The notes under the pieces were generated by a model. It ran no database searches and was not told the DNA's origin. It was given only the letters and a program-made list of their open reading frames with translations. Shown here piece by piece: positions 1-9,929 of a stretch of DNA of 64,000 nt (the first letter of the stretch is position 1; every line of letters starts with the position of its first letter). The DNA lies in assembly GCF_013266735.1 (NCBI RefSeq), contig NZ_JABSNU010000009.1:124001-188000 (forward strand), read 5' to 3'. Position numbers and translations under genes: made by a program. The DNA comes from Pedobacter foliorum. Lineage in GTDB: Bacteria > Bacteroidota > Bacteroidia > Sphingobacteriales > Sphingobacteriaceae.

Positions 1-1
1 T

Positions 2-508
2 AACGTTTCTGAACCTGAATACCTTGATTATCAAACCAACATAAAAGGTCGTGCCGACAATAAAGTAAGTCTACTTTTGGCAAACAATGAGCTTTTAAAA
101 TATAAAGGCCAAGTAGAAACCATTGAAAGCGAATTCAATAATGAAACCGGCAGTATCGCTTTCCGCGCAAGATTCCCCAACCCAGACCGTCTTTTAAAAA
201 ATGGCGAAACTGGTAAAATAAGAATGATTGTACCCCTAAAAAACGCACTTGTTATTCCTCAAAAAGCAACTTATGAGATTCAAGACAAAACTTATGTTTT
301 TGTAGTTGATAAGAACGGTGTGGTAAAATCAAGAAATATTACCATAGCTGGTGAAATGCCTGATTTGTATGTGGTTGGCGCTAACCTTTCTCAAGATGAC
401 AAGATCTTGCTTGAAGGCGTTCAGAAGGTAAAAGATGATGACAAAATCAAATTTGAATACACTGCTCCTGCTGAAGTTATTGCCCATTTGAGATTAAAAG
501 CAGAATAG
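2..508 (+). CDS. RND efflux periplasmic adaptor (HlyD/AcrA family), C-terminal part
   Basis: The reading frame is open from base 2, so the gene begins before the window and only the last 168 residues are present. The visible part matches the beta-barrel and membrane-proximal domains of AcrA/MexA-type adaptors: a PNPDRLLKNGETGKIRM-type stretch followed by PLKNALVIPQKAT, the usual join to the last domain, then YVFVVDKNG. The hairpin and lipoyl domains and any signal peptide lie upstream. The product would bridge the inner-membrane pump and the outer-membrane channel encoded just downstream. The pump gene starts 27 bp after the stop, so the three genes look like one operon. Family and role are confident; the substrate is unknown. 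Confidence 0.9.
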   Translation, partial: NVSEPEYLDYQTNIKGRADNKVSLLLANNELLKYKGQVETIESEFNNETGSIAFRARFPNPDRLLKNGETGKIRMIVPLKNALVIPQKATYEIQDKTYVFVVDKNGVVKSRNITIAGEMPDLYVVGANLSQDDKILLEGVQKVKDDDKIKFEYTAPAEVIAHLRLKAE

Positions 509-535
509 TGATTCACTCCTTAAACAAGAAAATTA

Positions 536-3500
536 ATGTTTAATAAATTTATACAGAGGCCCGTCCTCTCGATAGTAATATCACTCATCATTGTGTTCCT
601 TGGGGTTTTGGCCATGACCCATATGCCGGTAACACAGTTCCCTTCGATTTCGCCCCCAAAGGTGAACATCACAGCAGAATATCCGGGAGCGAATGGTGAG
701 CTCATGATCAAATCAGTAATCATTCCACTTGAAAGGGCCATCAACGGTGTTCCTGGAATGAAATACATGGCGTCCGATGCCGGTAACGATGGAGAGGCCA
801 GCATACAAGTAGTATTTAACCTGGGAACAGACCCAAATCAAGCTTCCGTAAATATCCAGAACAGGGTGGCCTCGGTAGTTAACAAGCTTCCACCACTAGT
901 GGTTCGTGAGGGTGTAAAGATTACCCGTGAGGAATCTAACATGCTTATGTACATCAACCTTTACAGTAAGGATCCTAAAATGGATCAGAAATTCCTATTT
1001 AATTTCGCTGATATCAACGTATTATCGGAATTAAAACGCGTGGATGGTGTTGGGGTTGCGGATATTCTTGGTAACAGGGAATACGCCATGAGGATCTGGC
1101 TAAAACCAGACCGCATGTTGGCTCACAAGATCTCTGCGGACGAAGTATTGGAAGCGCTGAATCAACAAAGCTTGGAGGCTTCACCAGGTAAAACTGGCGA
1201 AAGTTCAGGTAAACGTTCTCAAACATTTGAATATGTATTGAAATATCCGGGTAGATTTACCACTAAAGAAGGATACGAAAATATCATCTTAAGGTCTAGT
1301 CAGAATGGTGAAATCCTTAGGCTAAAAGATGTTGCCAATATAGAGTTCGGAAGTTCAATGTACGATATCTACTCTAACCTGAATGGTAAACCATCTGCTG
1401 CGATTACCGTTAAGCAATCCTACGGAAGTAATGCCAGCCAGGTAATTAAAGATATAAAGGCCAAAATGGAGGAGATCAAAAAGAGTTCCTTCCCTAAAGG
1501 AATGGATTATGAGATCAGTTATGACGTTTCCAAATTCTTGGATGCATCTATTGACAAAGTAATACATACCTTGATAGAAGCATTTATTCTAGTAGGATTG
1601 GTTGTATTCCTGTTCCTTGGCGACTGGCGTTCTACCTTGATCCCTGCCATTGCCGTACCAGTATCGCTCATCGGAACATTTGTGTTCATGCAATTCTTTG
1701 GTATTACGCTAAATCTAATCACCCTGTTTGCACTCGTACTCGCCATTGGTGTGGTAGTTGATGATGCCATTGTGGTGATAGAAGCCGTCCATACCAAAAT
1801 GGAAGAGGAACATCTTTCGCCCCTTAAGGCTACTAAAAAAGCAATTCACGAAATCAGCGGTGCAATTATTGCCATCACCTTTTTAATGGCAGCGGTGTTT
1901 ATCCCTGTTGCATTTATGTCCGGGCCCGTCGGTATATTCTACCGGCAGTTTTCTATTACAATGGCAACTGCTATCATTTTATCAGGTATAGTAGCGCTAA
2001 CACTTACCCCGGCACTTTGCGCCATGATTTTAAAGAATAACCATGGAAAACCGCAAAGAAAAACCGCTGTAGACAGATTCCTGAGAGGCTTTAATAATGG
2101 ATTTAACAAACTTTCCGACAAGTATCAGAGAATACTGGGTGCGATAGTGAACCGTAGAATGGTTACCTTCCTGATGCTACTAGCTTTTTGTGCCGGAACT
2201 TATTTCATTAATAACACATTGCCTTCAGGCTTTATCCCTAACGAAGATCAGGGGATGTTTTATGCTATTATCCAAACTCCACCGGGTTCATCTCTGGAAA
2301 GAACCAATGAGGTAGCTGAAAAGCTACAGAAAATAGCAGAGAAGGTTGATGGCGTACAATCAGTTTCTTCTCTTGCAGGCTATGAAATTCTTACTGAAGG
2401 AACAGGTTCCAATTCAGGAACATGTCTGATCAACCTGAAAAGCTGGGAGGATCGGAAACACTCTGTTCAGGAAATCATGACTGACCTGGAGGAGAAATCC
2501 AAAGACATACAAGGTGCCACAATCGAATTCTTCCAGCCTCCTGCTGTGCCAGGATATGGAGCTGCCGGCGGTTTCGAATTGCGCTTGCTGGACAAAGCAG
2601 GGTCAGGCGACTTTAAGAAAATGGAAACAGTGAGTAGAGACTTTGTAAAAGAACTTAGCAAACGCCCTGAGTTGTCATCAGTGTTTACCTTTTACAGTGC
2701 CAGTTTCCCTCAATACATGTTACGCGTTGACAATGACATTGCCCAACAAAAAGGGATTACTATTGAAAATGCAATGAACACGCTTTCTACATTGGTAGGT
2801 AGTAACTACGAAACCAACTTCATTAAGTACGACCGACAGTACAAAGTTATGGTGCAGGCACTACCGGAATATAGGGCATTGCCTGAAGATATCCTGAAAC
2901 TTTATGTAAAGAATGACCATGATGAAATGGTGCCGTTCTCTGCCTTTATGAAGATGGAAAAAGTATATGGATTGTCAGAAATAACACGCCATAATATGTA
3001 CAATGCATCAGAGATCAGCGGTTCATCCGCACCTGGTTACAGTAGTGGTGCGGCAATTAACGCCATCAATGAGGTAGCTCAAAAAACCTTACCAAGAGGA
3101 TTTGGGATAGACTGGGCGGGTATTTCTAAAGATGAGGTCTCACGTGGAAACGAAGCCATTTACATCTTCCTGATCTGTCTGGGATTTGTATACCTAATCC
3201 TTGCTGCTCAGTACGAGAGCTTTATTCTGCCACTAACCGTAATCCTTTCACTACCTGCAGGTATTTTCGGAGCCTTTTTATTATTAAAATTATTAGGTCT
3301 TGAAAACAACATCTATGCACAGGTAGCCATGGTGATGTTGATTGGTTTACTCGGCAAAAATGCGGTGTTGATTGTGGAGTTTGCAGCCCAGAAACATCGC
3401 GAAGGAGCTACTGTACTCCAAGCAGCTCTTGAAGGCTCGAAAGTTAGGTTTCGCCCTATTTTGATGACCTCGTTTGCATTTATCGCAGGGTTAATCCCAT

Positions 3501-3703
3501 TGGTTATGGCAAATGGCCCGGGTAAAATTGGCAACAGAACTATAGGTACTGCCGCTGCTGGAGGTATGCTTTTTGGAACTATTTTCGGGGTTCTTATTAT
3601 ACCCGGACTATACTACATATTTGCCAAAATATCCGAAAAACATATTCTTGTTAAGAATGAAAACGAAAATCCGTTAACAGAAGAAATTGATCATAATGTA
3701 TAA
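536..3703 (+). CDS. RND multidrug efflux permease (AcrB/HAE1 family)
   Basis: This 1055-residue protein has the full length of an AcrB-type inner-membrane proton/drug antiporter. It opens with the typical MFNKFIQRPVLSIVISLIIV first helix and has two periplasmic porter loops and twelve predicted helices. The proton-relay residues are visible: the Asp pair D409-D410 in GVVVDDAIVV and Lys K941 in LLGKNAVLIVEF, matching D407/D408 and K940 of E. coli AcrB. Adaptor and TolC-type genes lie on either side, and the downstream gene overlaps by 8 bp, which suggests translational coupling. Conserved acidic and lysine residues argue for a multidrug (HAE1) rather than a metal pump, but the substrate cannot be read from sequence. 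Confidence 0.96.
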   Translation: MFNKFIQRPVLSIVISLIIVFLGVLAMTHMPVTQFPSISPPKVNITAEYPGANGELMIKSVIIPLERAINGVPGMKYMASDAGNDGEASIQVVFNLGTDPNQASVNIQNRVASVVNKLPPLVVREGVKITREESNMLMYINLYSKDPKMDQKFLFNFADINVLSELKRVDGVGVADILGNREYAMRIWLKPDRMLAHKISADEVLEALNQQSLEASPGKTGESSGKRSQTFEYVLKYPGRFTTKEGYENIILRSSQNGEILRLKDVANIEFGSSMYDIYSNLNGKPSAAITVKQSYGSNASQVIKDIKAKMEEIKKSSFPKGMDYEISYDVSKFLDASIDKVIHTLIEAFILVGLVVFLFLGDWRSTLIPAIAVPVSLIGTFVFMQFFGITLNLITLFALVLAIGVVVDDAIVVIEAVHTKMEEEHLSPLKATKKAIHEISGAIIAITFLMAAVFIPVAFMSGPVGIFYRQFSITMATAIILSGIVALTLTPALCAMILKNNHGKPQRKTAVDRFLRGFNNGFNKLSDKYQRILGAIVNRRMVTFLMLLAFCAGTYFINNTLPSGFIPNEDQGMFYAIIQTPPGSSLERTNEVAEKLQKIAEKVDGVQSVSSLAGYEILTEGTGSNSGTCLINLKSWEDRKHSVQEIMTDLEEKSKDIQGATIEFFQPPAVPGYGAAGGFELRLLDKAGSGDFKKMETVSRDFVKELSKRPELSSVFTFYSASFPQYMLRVDNDIAQQKGITIENAMNTLSTLVGSNYETNFIKYDRQYKVMVQALPEYRALPEDILKLYVKNDHDEMVPFSAFMKMEKVYGLSEITRHNMYNASEISGSSAPGYSSGAAINAINEVAQKTLPRGFGIDWAGISKDEVSRGNEAIYIFLICLGFVYLILAAQYESFILPLTVILSLPAGIFGAFLLLKLLGLENNIYAQVAMVMLIGLLGKNAVLIVEFAAQKHREGATVLQAALEGSKVRFRPILMTSFAFIAGLIPLVMANGPGKIGNRTIGTAAAGGMLFGTIFGVLIIPGLYYIFAKISEKHILVKNENENPLTEEIDHNV

Positions 3704-5129
3704 ACACAAGATATATAAATGCATTGGCCTGGTGAGTATTTCACTGGCCATCGCAAGCTGTAAGATCCCTGCGTTCGTACAGTCTGTTGAAAATAAATCA
3801 GTTCCTGAATCCTATACTAATAGTAAGGATACCGCCAATATGGCAACGCTTGAATGGAAGAGCTTTTTTACCGACCCCAAACTGGTAAATCTGATCGACA
3901 CAGCCATCAAGCGTAATCAGGAGCTGATGATAACACTTCAGGAAGTTCAAATAGCAAAGAACGACATCAAATTTAAACAGGGTGCCCTCTTGCCTACCGT
4001 AACTGGAAAACTTGGTATAGGTGTTGAAAAAGTAGGGAGATACACCAGCCAAGGGGCTGGTGATGCTTCAACAGACATCACTCCCGGCAAAGAAACTCCA
4101 GACCCTCTAATGGACTATACCGCTGCAGTATCTGCAAACTGGGAAGTGGACATTTGGAAAAAACTGCGTAACTCCAAAAAAGCAGCCATCAACAGGTATT
4201 TATCTTCTGTAGAGGGTAAAAACTTTGTACTCACCAATCTAATTTCTGAGGTTGCCAATTCGTACTATGAGCTACTTGCTTTGGATAATCAGCTGGAGAT
4301 TGTTAAACAAAACATCCAGCTTCAAAAGAATGCACTGGAGATTGTGAAGATTCAAAAAGAAGCGACAAGAGTAACCGAATTAGCTGTTCAGAAATTTAAA
4401 GCTGAGGTGCTAAACTCTCAAAGCATGGAGTTTGAAATTCTTCAAAAGATCAAAGAAAGCGAGAATAAGATCAACTTTTTACTTGGCCGATTCCCTCAGG
4501 AAATCCCGAGAGATAAAGGCAATTTTTTAAATCTGGTGCCCGCAGCTGTTCACACTGGTATTCCTTCGCAGTTGTTGGCCAACAGGCCGGATATCAAACA
4601 AGCTGAGCTGGAACTGGCTGCTGCAAAACTGGATGTAAAGGTGGCTAAAGCAGAATTCTATCCTTCTCTGGATATTTCCGCAGCATTCGGGTTTCAGGCA
4701 TTCAATCCAACTTATCTGGTTAAATCTCCGGAATCGATGCTATACTCCCTTGCCGGAGATCTTGCAGGGCCGCTGATTAACAGAAACGGGATAAAAGCGG
4801 AGTTTAAAAACGCAAACCTACGTCAGCTTCAGGCCATGTACAACTACGAGAAAACCATTTTAAATGGATATTTAGAGGTATCTACTCAATTGTCGAATAT
4901 AGATAATTTGGAAAAGGGTTATCGTTTGAAGTCTGAACAAGTAGATGCATTAAACAAATCCATTGAAATCTCTAATGATTTATTTAAATCGGCAAGAGCA
5001 GATTATTTAGAAGTTTTAATGACGCAGAGGGATGCTTTAGAATCCAAGCTGGAACTTATAGAGACAAAAAGAAACCAGCTCAATGCTGTGATCAACATCT
5101 ACCAGGAGCTTGGTGGAGGTTGGAAATAA
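3696..5129 (+). CDS. TolC/NodT-family outer-membrane efflux lipoprotein
   Basis: The product is the outer-membrane channel of the RND pump. I chose the ATG at 3696, which overlaps the pump stop by 8 bp, because it gives a clean lipoprotein signal: a short basic start, a hydrophobic core and the lipobox I-A-S-C with the acylated Cys at residue 22. An in-frame TTG at 3687 would add only three residues. The 477-residue length and two repeated outer-membrane-efflux (OEP) halves rich in long helices fit the NodT subfamily. Motifs such as NRPDIKQAELELAAAK and the EFYPSLDISAAFG stretch are typical. It is the last gene of the operon and is followed by a long hairpin terminator. Confidence 0.94.
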   Translation: MYKHKIYKCIGLVSISLAIASCKIPAFVQSVENKSVPESYTNSKDTANMATLEWKSFFTDPKLVNLIDTAIKRNQELMITLQEVQIAKNDIKFKQGALLPTVTGKLGIGVEKVGRYTSQGAGDASTDITPGKETPDPLMDYTAAVSANWEVDIWKKLRNSKKAAINRYLSSVEGKNFVLTNLISEVANSYYELLALDNQLEIVKQNIQLQKNALEIVKIQKEATRVTELAVQKFKAEVLNSQSMEFEILQKIKESENKINFLLGRFPQEIPRDKGNFLNLVPAAVHTGIPSQLLANRPDIKQAELELAAAKLDVKVAKAEFYPSLDISAAFGFQAFNPTYLVKSPESMLYSLAGDLAGPLINRNGIKAEFKNANLRQLQAMYNYEKTILNGYLEVSTQLSNIDNLEKGYRLKSEQVDALNKSIEISNDLFKSARADYLEVLMTQRDALESKLELIETKRNQLNAVINIYQELGGGWK

Positions 5130-5142
5130 CTTTCCATTTTCA

Positions 5143-5196
5143 GGGCCTTATTAAGGGGAGGTGCTACAGCTGAAGCACCTCCCCTTAATAAGGCCC
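5143..5196 (+). terminator. Terminator with perfect 23-bp stem after RND operon
   Basis: Two 23-nt arms (5143-5165 and 5174-5196) are exact reverse complements around an 8-nt loop, followed by TTTTAAATTATTTTC on the plus strand. It sits 14 bp after the efflux operon stop and just before the convergent PAP2 gene stop. The T-run is on the plus side only, so it mainly ends the efflux transcript. Confidence 0.85.
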
Positions 5197-5203
5197 TTTT
5201 AAA

Positions 5204-6514
5204 TTATTTTCTTTTCATTTTAATTTTTTCTATTTGGTACTCACCAATACTCCTTCCCTGAATTTGACCATTTTCAATAGCTGGTCTATAATGAATACCT
5301 CCATAAAGCCTACTAATGGACGCCTCTTTAGCAGCCTGATCAAAAGAAGTAAAGCCTCTTATTGGCAACCCATAATCAACCTCCGTATCATCTTGAAATT
5401 TAAAATTATCTCCAAATATTTTAGTTAAAATATAGGCTGCTGATGTTGAAGCAACACTATGCCCACTTGGATATTCTGGGAATGGTGGTGTTTGCAAAAT
5501 TGGCTGCCAGTTTTCATCGATATTAGAATTTATGAATGTTTCTGGCCTGATATAATTGCTCCTGTATTTTTCATCCCAACAACTAATAAAGGCATCAAAT
5601 ATCGCAATGCAGGTAGATGTGTATGCAAAACTACTTTGAACATAATTAAAGTCTTTTAGTTTGCAGGCAATGCCAGTAATTGAAATCCAGTGTGCACCGG
5701 GTGATATTTTTTTCGTTGCATAATTCATATGCCCATTTACATTTAAAAAGAAAGGGTTACAATCCCAAAATTTAGCAATGTCTAGTTGTTCTCCATTTAA
5801 ATTTTTACCGGTTAAATAAACTTCATTTGCATTTGCGTAAAACTCACTATTCTTATCCTTACTATAAGGCGGAGGAGGAGAAGGTTTAAACTGATCGGCT
5901 GTTTTCATAAATAGTGGTCTAATTTTATCCCAATAAGGTTCCACAGCCGCCATATAACCAGGAGGAGTAGGTGCCCAGTTACCTTCTTTTTTTACAATAC
6001 TATAGCGTCTTAATTTACGTGTTTCCTTATATTGGTCTTGATCAACCCATTTTAAAACAGAATCTGACACCTTTTTACCATATACAATTGAGTTTTGAAC
6101 TACGGTATCTGGATATCCTTTTACTTTATACCATAACAGTATACTATTTAAACTATCTAAAGCTACCTGATCGGAGAATACAAGGCGTTTTGCAACCTGC
6201 CAATATGCATAGGTAGCAGCTAGTGAATAGCTAATTTGCTTTTTATCAGCTTTTGGAATTCCATTAAAGCTATTCAATTGTCCTTTTAAAGATTGAAACT
6301 GATTATTACTCTTAACCTGAATTTCATATGCAGCAATGTTTGCATAAACAAATATTCTACTTGCAACAGGTGGAGAAAATATATCGCTTACAATAATATC
6401 AGAAAGTGCTTTCTGCGATCTGTGCAAAGGCGATGGATCATTTTCATTTTTACGCCATTGGGCATTGACATGGACTGATATACAGAAAACAACTAAAAAC
6501 AAATATATTTTCAT
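5204..6514 (-). CDS. Vanadium-haloperoxidase-like PAP2 superfamily protein, secreted
   Basis: The start at 6514 gives a signal peptide ending VHVNAQ; a TTG at 6535 is possible but would overlap the upstream gene. The 436-residue protein carries all three blocks of the vanadium-dependent haloperoxidase / PAP2 phosphatase signature: K-x6-RP at K316-R323-P324, PSGH at 349-352 and SRxxxxxH at S401-R402...H408, followed by YRPAIENG. The haloperoxidase-type order and the GGIHYR ending favour the vanadate-binding branch over lipid phosphatases, and no membrane helices are seen beyond the signal. Activity could be halide oxidation or acid phosphatase. It follows the VCBS/ASPIC gene by 10 bp and ends the oxidative gene block. 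Confidence 0.85.
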   Translation of the reverse strand: MKIYLFLVVFCISVHVNAQWRKNENDPSPLHRSQKALSDIIVSDIFSPPVASRIFVYANIAAYEIQVKSNNQFQSLKGQLNSFNGIPKADKKQISYSLAATYAYWQVAKRLVFSDQVALDSLNSILLWYKVKGYPDTVVQNSIVYGKKVSDSVLKWVDQDQYKETRKLRRYSIVKKEGNWAPTPPGYMAAVEPYWDKIRPLFMKTADQFKPSPPPPYSKDKNSEFYANANEVYLTGKNLNGEQLDIAKFWDCNPFFLNVNGHMNYATKKISPGAHWISITGIACKLKDFNYVQSSFAYTSTCIAIFDAFISCWDEKYRSNYIRPETFINSNIDENWQPILQTPPFPEYPSGHSVASTSAAYILTKIFGDNFKFQDDTEVDYGLPIRGFTSFDQAAKEASISRLYGGIHYRPAIENGQIQGRSIGEYQIEKIKMKRK

Positions 6515-6524
6515 GATGTTCGTT

Positions 6525-9500
6525 TTAATTAACAACCTTTAAAAGCTGAACTTTATCATTATTTTTAACAACAACAATTTTTTTGGTTTCTCCTTTAATC
6601 TCAATGATATTTCTAACATCGCCATCTATATACAATCCAGAATCGTAGGGAGGCACTGGTTTAAAGTTACCTTTACCATCTCCAACTAAAAGTAAGCCCA
6701 AACCGGCATCTTCTTGACCAAGCTGAACCCGGTAGGGATAAAAATTTCCAGACAAAAGGATGTCACCATGTCCATCCTTATTAAAATCATCCACAACTAT
6801 ACCCCATGTCCTCGAAAATTGCGCTTCTATTGGAAGAGGTTTAATCGTAAATTTCCCGGTTCCATCATTTAATAAAATAGATGTTTCGAGTTGTTTGCAG
6901 TAAAATTTTTGACTTTTGCTCAACTGCTCTGGTGTAAATAACTTATCTATTGTTATATCCGAGTAGGAGCTATAGTTTAAAAAACGTTTTTTTAATTGGA
7001 CCATCTGATCAAGCAGCTCATCTCTAGATGCCATTGGATAGTTTTCTCCCTGAATGTAATAACACATAATCGGATCCAATGCACCATCATTATTAAAATC
7101 TGAAGCATAAATGGTCATTGGCTGCTTACTACTCGCTTTAAATTGATTGTTTAAGCCACAGTTCCCTACAACAAAATCAATTGCCCCGTCATTATTCACA
7201 TCCATAGGCACGATTTTACTCCACATACCGTCCGAATTTTCTAAACCCGAGTCTTTATCATATTTCAAAACTCCTTTTTCATTATTAAACTTCTTTAATG
7301 GCATCCAATCTCCACCAATTAATAACTCTGGATACCCATCTTTATTCAAATCTAGCCAAGAAGCTGTTACAACCATACCTGCGTACTCCAAATCAGGAGA
7401 AAGTTGGCTGGTTACATCGCTAAACTTTACTTCTCCTCCTTTTGATTCATTTCGCAATAAGTAGCTCTTACTGCATAATGGGAAAGACCCCGCTTTACTC
7501 ATTCCGCCAACAAAAACATCTAAATCTCCGTCCTTATCAAAGTCACCAACACTAATAGCCTGTTTACTACTCCACATTTTTGGCAATGCATCTTTGGCCT
7601 TACTAAAACCACCCTTCCCATCATTTATATACAATCGATCCTGATATTCAGGAGCATTTTCATCGTATTCATTTCCACCGCTTACAACCCATAGATCTGG
7701 TGCCCCATCTCCATTTACGTCAAAAAAAACTGCATTTACATCTTCACTCACTTTGTCTTCATCCCAGGGCTGACTTGATGAAGGGTTAAAATTCCCTTCT
7801 TTATTACCTAAAAATAACTGACCAGCCTGGCCAATTGCCCCTCCTATAAAAACATCTTCTATTCCATCTTTGTTAACATCGGCCTTGGCTAAGGCCGGGC
7901 CAAATTTTGATAATTGATATGGCAAAAGGGTTTCTACTTTAAAATCTATAAAATCGTTTTCGTTATGTTTAAATTTTAGCCCCGACTCTAACGTATTATC
8001 TACAAAAAGAGGTTTTATTTTAGCAATATTCTCCTTTTTAATTACTGCCTCTTTCTGATTAAAAGTTAATGTCTGATTCGATTGTACATTTTCAATAAAA
8101 CTCTCTTTTCCATCCGGCCAAATTACTTTAACCGAATTTATTTTAGTGTATTTACCTACACCAAAACAATTGACTTGACTTACACTAGATTGATAACCAC
8201 GTACCACATACTTCTCCTGATACTGTAGGTTATCGTTTGTTTTAACATAAATTTTAGCACCTATTGCAGCCGTATTTAATCCTTCCCCGATAAGCTCAAT
8301 TTTTAAATAATTTGATTTTAGTAATTCTGAATTATTCCTGTACACCATTACAGGTGCGTTTATGTTACAAACAATTAAATCCAGATCACCATCATTATCT
8401 AAATCGGCATAAGCAGCACCATTTGAAACGGAAGGTGCTGAAACTCCCCACTCTACCGTTTTGTTGGTAAAGGTTAAATCATGATTGTTGGAAAAAATAT
8501 AATTTGAGATTTTGTTTGAGGGCATTTTTTTCACCAAATCAAAGGTTTGAAAGTTTAAATTTCCCTGTTTAAGTGATTCCTTTTGTGCATTGGCAACAGT
8601 ATATTTTAAGAAATCCATGTCGGTAAAATCTCTTAAGTAGCCATTGGATATAAATAAATCTTTCCAACCGTCGTTGTCAAAATCAGCAAATAAAGATGCC
8701 CAACTCCAATCTGTATTAGAAATGCCCGCTAACTGGCCTATTTCACTAAAACGCAAACTACCATCCTCAGCAACACCTTGATTTAAGTGTAACATATTTC
8801 TCATTTGCTGGTTATAATATCCACTGTCTATTAATAGGTGATATTGATCGTATTCATCCGGTCCTTTAAGCAGTTTTTGTCTATGGTTATCCTCTGGCAG
8901 CATATCAAGAGTGACAATATCAGGTCGACCATCGTTATTGTAATCGGCAATATCCGAACCCATTGAATATTTTGAGATATGCTTAATTGATTTCCGGATA
9001 CTTTCGGAAAAAGTCCCATTCTTATTGTTAATGTAAAGGCAATCTTGCTCGGTATAATCACTAGTGGTATAAATATCAGGCCAGCCATCATTATTTAAAT
9101 CACTTACCGATACGCTTAGGCCAAAATTTAATGCATTGTTTATAATCCCCGAGGTTAAGGTAACATCAACAAAATGAGGTTGATTGTTTTTAGAATCATT
9201 TCTAAATAAACGATTCCCATATTTCATATTTGGGGTAGATCGTACTTTTTTAGTATTTAAAAAAGGTTTATAAGTTTGGTTAGAATGATTTAGCAAAAAC
9301 ATATCTAAATCACCATCATTGTCATAATCAAAAAAAACTGCCTGTGTAGATTGAGTTCCTATTGCATCAAGGCCATAAACTTCAGCCATGTTTTTAAAAG
9401 TGGGTATCCCTCCTTTTATTCCCTGATTAATAAACAATTCATTTTTGAGTTTATCATCTGGAAATTTCCCTGAATGACAAACATATATGTCAGGCAGTCC

Positions 9501-9875
9501 ATCTCCGTTTACATCAGCTATACTAACTCCTGTTCCCCAAGTACCATTCCCTCTTACACCTGCTTTATTGGTAATGTCTTCAAATTTTAAATCACCCTTA
9601 TTAAGGTATAATTTATGATCTGCTCCATTTGCTGAAAAAAAAATGTCAGGCAGACCATCGCCATTAAAATCGGCTACACCAACTCCTGATCCGTTATACA
9701 GATATTCGTAGTTCATAACATGTAACGAATCAGTTTCGATTACTCTATTTACAAAACTGATATTTGTTTCTTTTGCAGGCAGTAAGGTAAATAAAGGCTG
9801 TTGTCCATTAGCATTATTAACAACAACAGTTAGCATTAAGAAAAAAAGTGCAGATAGCCATATCCTTATTTTCAT
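6525..9875 (-). CDS. VCBS/FG-GAP repeat protein with ASPIC/UnbV domain (CRTAC1-like)
   Basis: This 1116-residue exported protein begins with a signal peptide ending NANGQQ. It contains many Asp-rich calcium-binding repeats of the type DFNGDGLPDI, DVNGDGLPDI and DYDNDGDLD, expected to fold as beta-propeller blades; two clusters lie at about residues 60-500 and 640-1090. Between them, at about 520-600, is an ASPIC/UnbV domain with the VIWPDGKES signature. Such proteins are common beside SusC/SusD genes in Bacteroidota and are thought to bind substrate or act as surface scaffolds; none of this shows catalysis. It is 54 bp downstream of the copper/heme gene and 10 bp upstream of the haloperoxidase-like gene, so probably co-transcribed. 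Confidence 0.93.
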   Translation of the reverse strand: MKIRIWLSALFFLMLTVVVNNANGQQPLFTLLPAKETNISFVNRVIETDSLHVMNYEYLYNGSGVGVADFNGDGLPDIFFSANGADHKLYLNKGDLKFEDITNKAGVRGNGTWGTGVSIADVNGDGLPDIYVCHSGKFPDDKLKNELFINQGIKGGIPTFKNMAEVYGLDAIGTQSTQAVFFDYDNDGDLDMFLLNHSNQTYKPFLNTKKVRSTPNMKYGNRLFRNDSKNNQPHFVDVTLTSGIINNALNFGLSVSVSDLNNDGWPDIYTTSDYTEQDCLYINNKNGTFSESIRKSIKHISKYSMGSDIADYNNDGRPDIVTLDMLPEDNHRQKLLKGPDEYDQYHLLIDSGYYNQQMRNMLHLNQGVAEDGSLRFSEIGQLAGISNTDWSWASLFADFDNDGWKDLFISNGYLRDFTDMDFLKYTVANAQKESLKQGNLNFQTFDLVKKMPSNKISNYIFSNNHDLTFTNKTVEWGVSAPSVSNGAAYADLDNDGDLDLIVCNINAPVMVYRNNSELLKSNYLKIELIGEGLNTAAIGAKIYVKTNDNLQYQEKYVVRGYQSSVSQVNCFGVGKYTKINSVKVIWPDGKESFIENVQSNQTLTFNQKEAVIKKENIAKIKPLFVDNTLESGLKFKHNENDFIDFKVETLLPYQLSKFGPALAKADVNKDGIEDVFIGGAIGQAGQLFLGNKEGNFNPSSSQPWDEDKVSEDVNAVFFDVNGDGAPDLWVVSGGNEYDENAPEYQDRLYINDGKGGFSKAKDALPKMWSSKQAISVGDFDKDGDLDVFVGGMSKAGSFPLCSKSYLLRNESKGGEVKFSDVTSQLSPDLEYAGMVVTASWLDLNKDGYPELLIGGDWMPLKKFNNEKGVLKYDKDSGLENSDGMWSKIVPMDVNNDGAIDFVVGNCGLNNQFKASSKQPMTIYASDFNNDGALDPIMCYYIQGENYPMASRDELLDQMVQLKKRFLNYSSYSDITIDKLFTPEQLSKSQKFYCKQLETSILLNDGTGKFTIKPLPIEAQFSRTWGIVVDDFNKDGHGDILLSGNFYPYRVQLGQEDAGLGLLLVGDGKGNFKPVPPYDSGLYIDGDVRNIIEIKGETKKIVVVKNNDKVQLLKVVN

Positions 9876-9929
9876 GGTACTTATTATTAAATCAAGCCAA
9901 AATTGAATTAAATGGGTAGTGGAAAGCCT

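Noticed and set aside
1..508. Frameshifted or truncated adaptor gene
   Set aside because: The frame is open to the left edge, so the missing N-terminus is due to the window limit, not a mutation.
7147..7464. 105-codon ORF antisense to the VCBS gene
   Set aside because: Shadow of the repeat-rich coding strand; no independent features.
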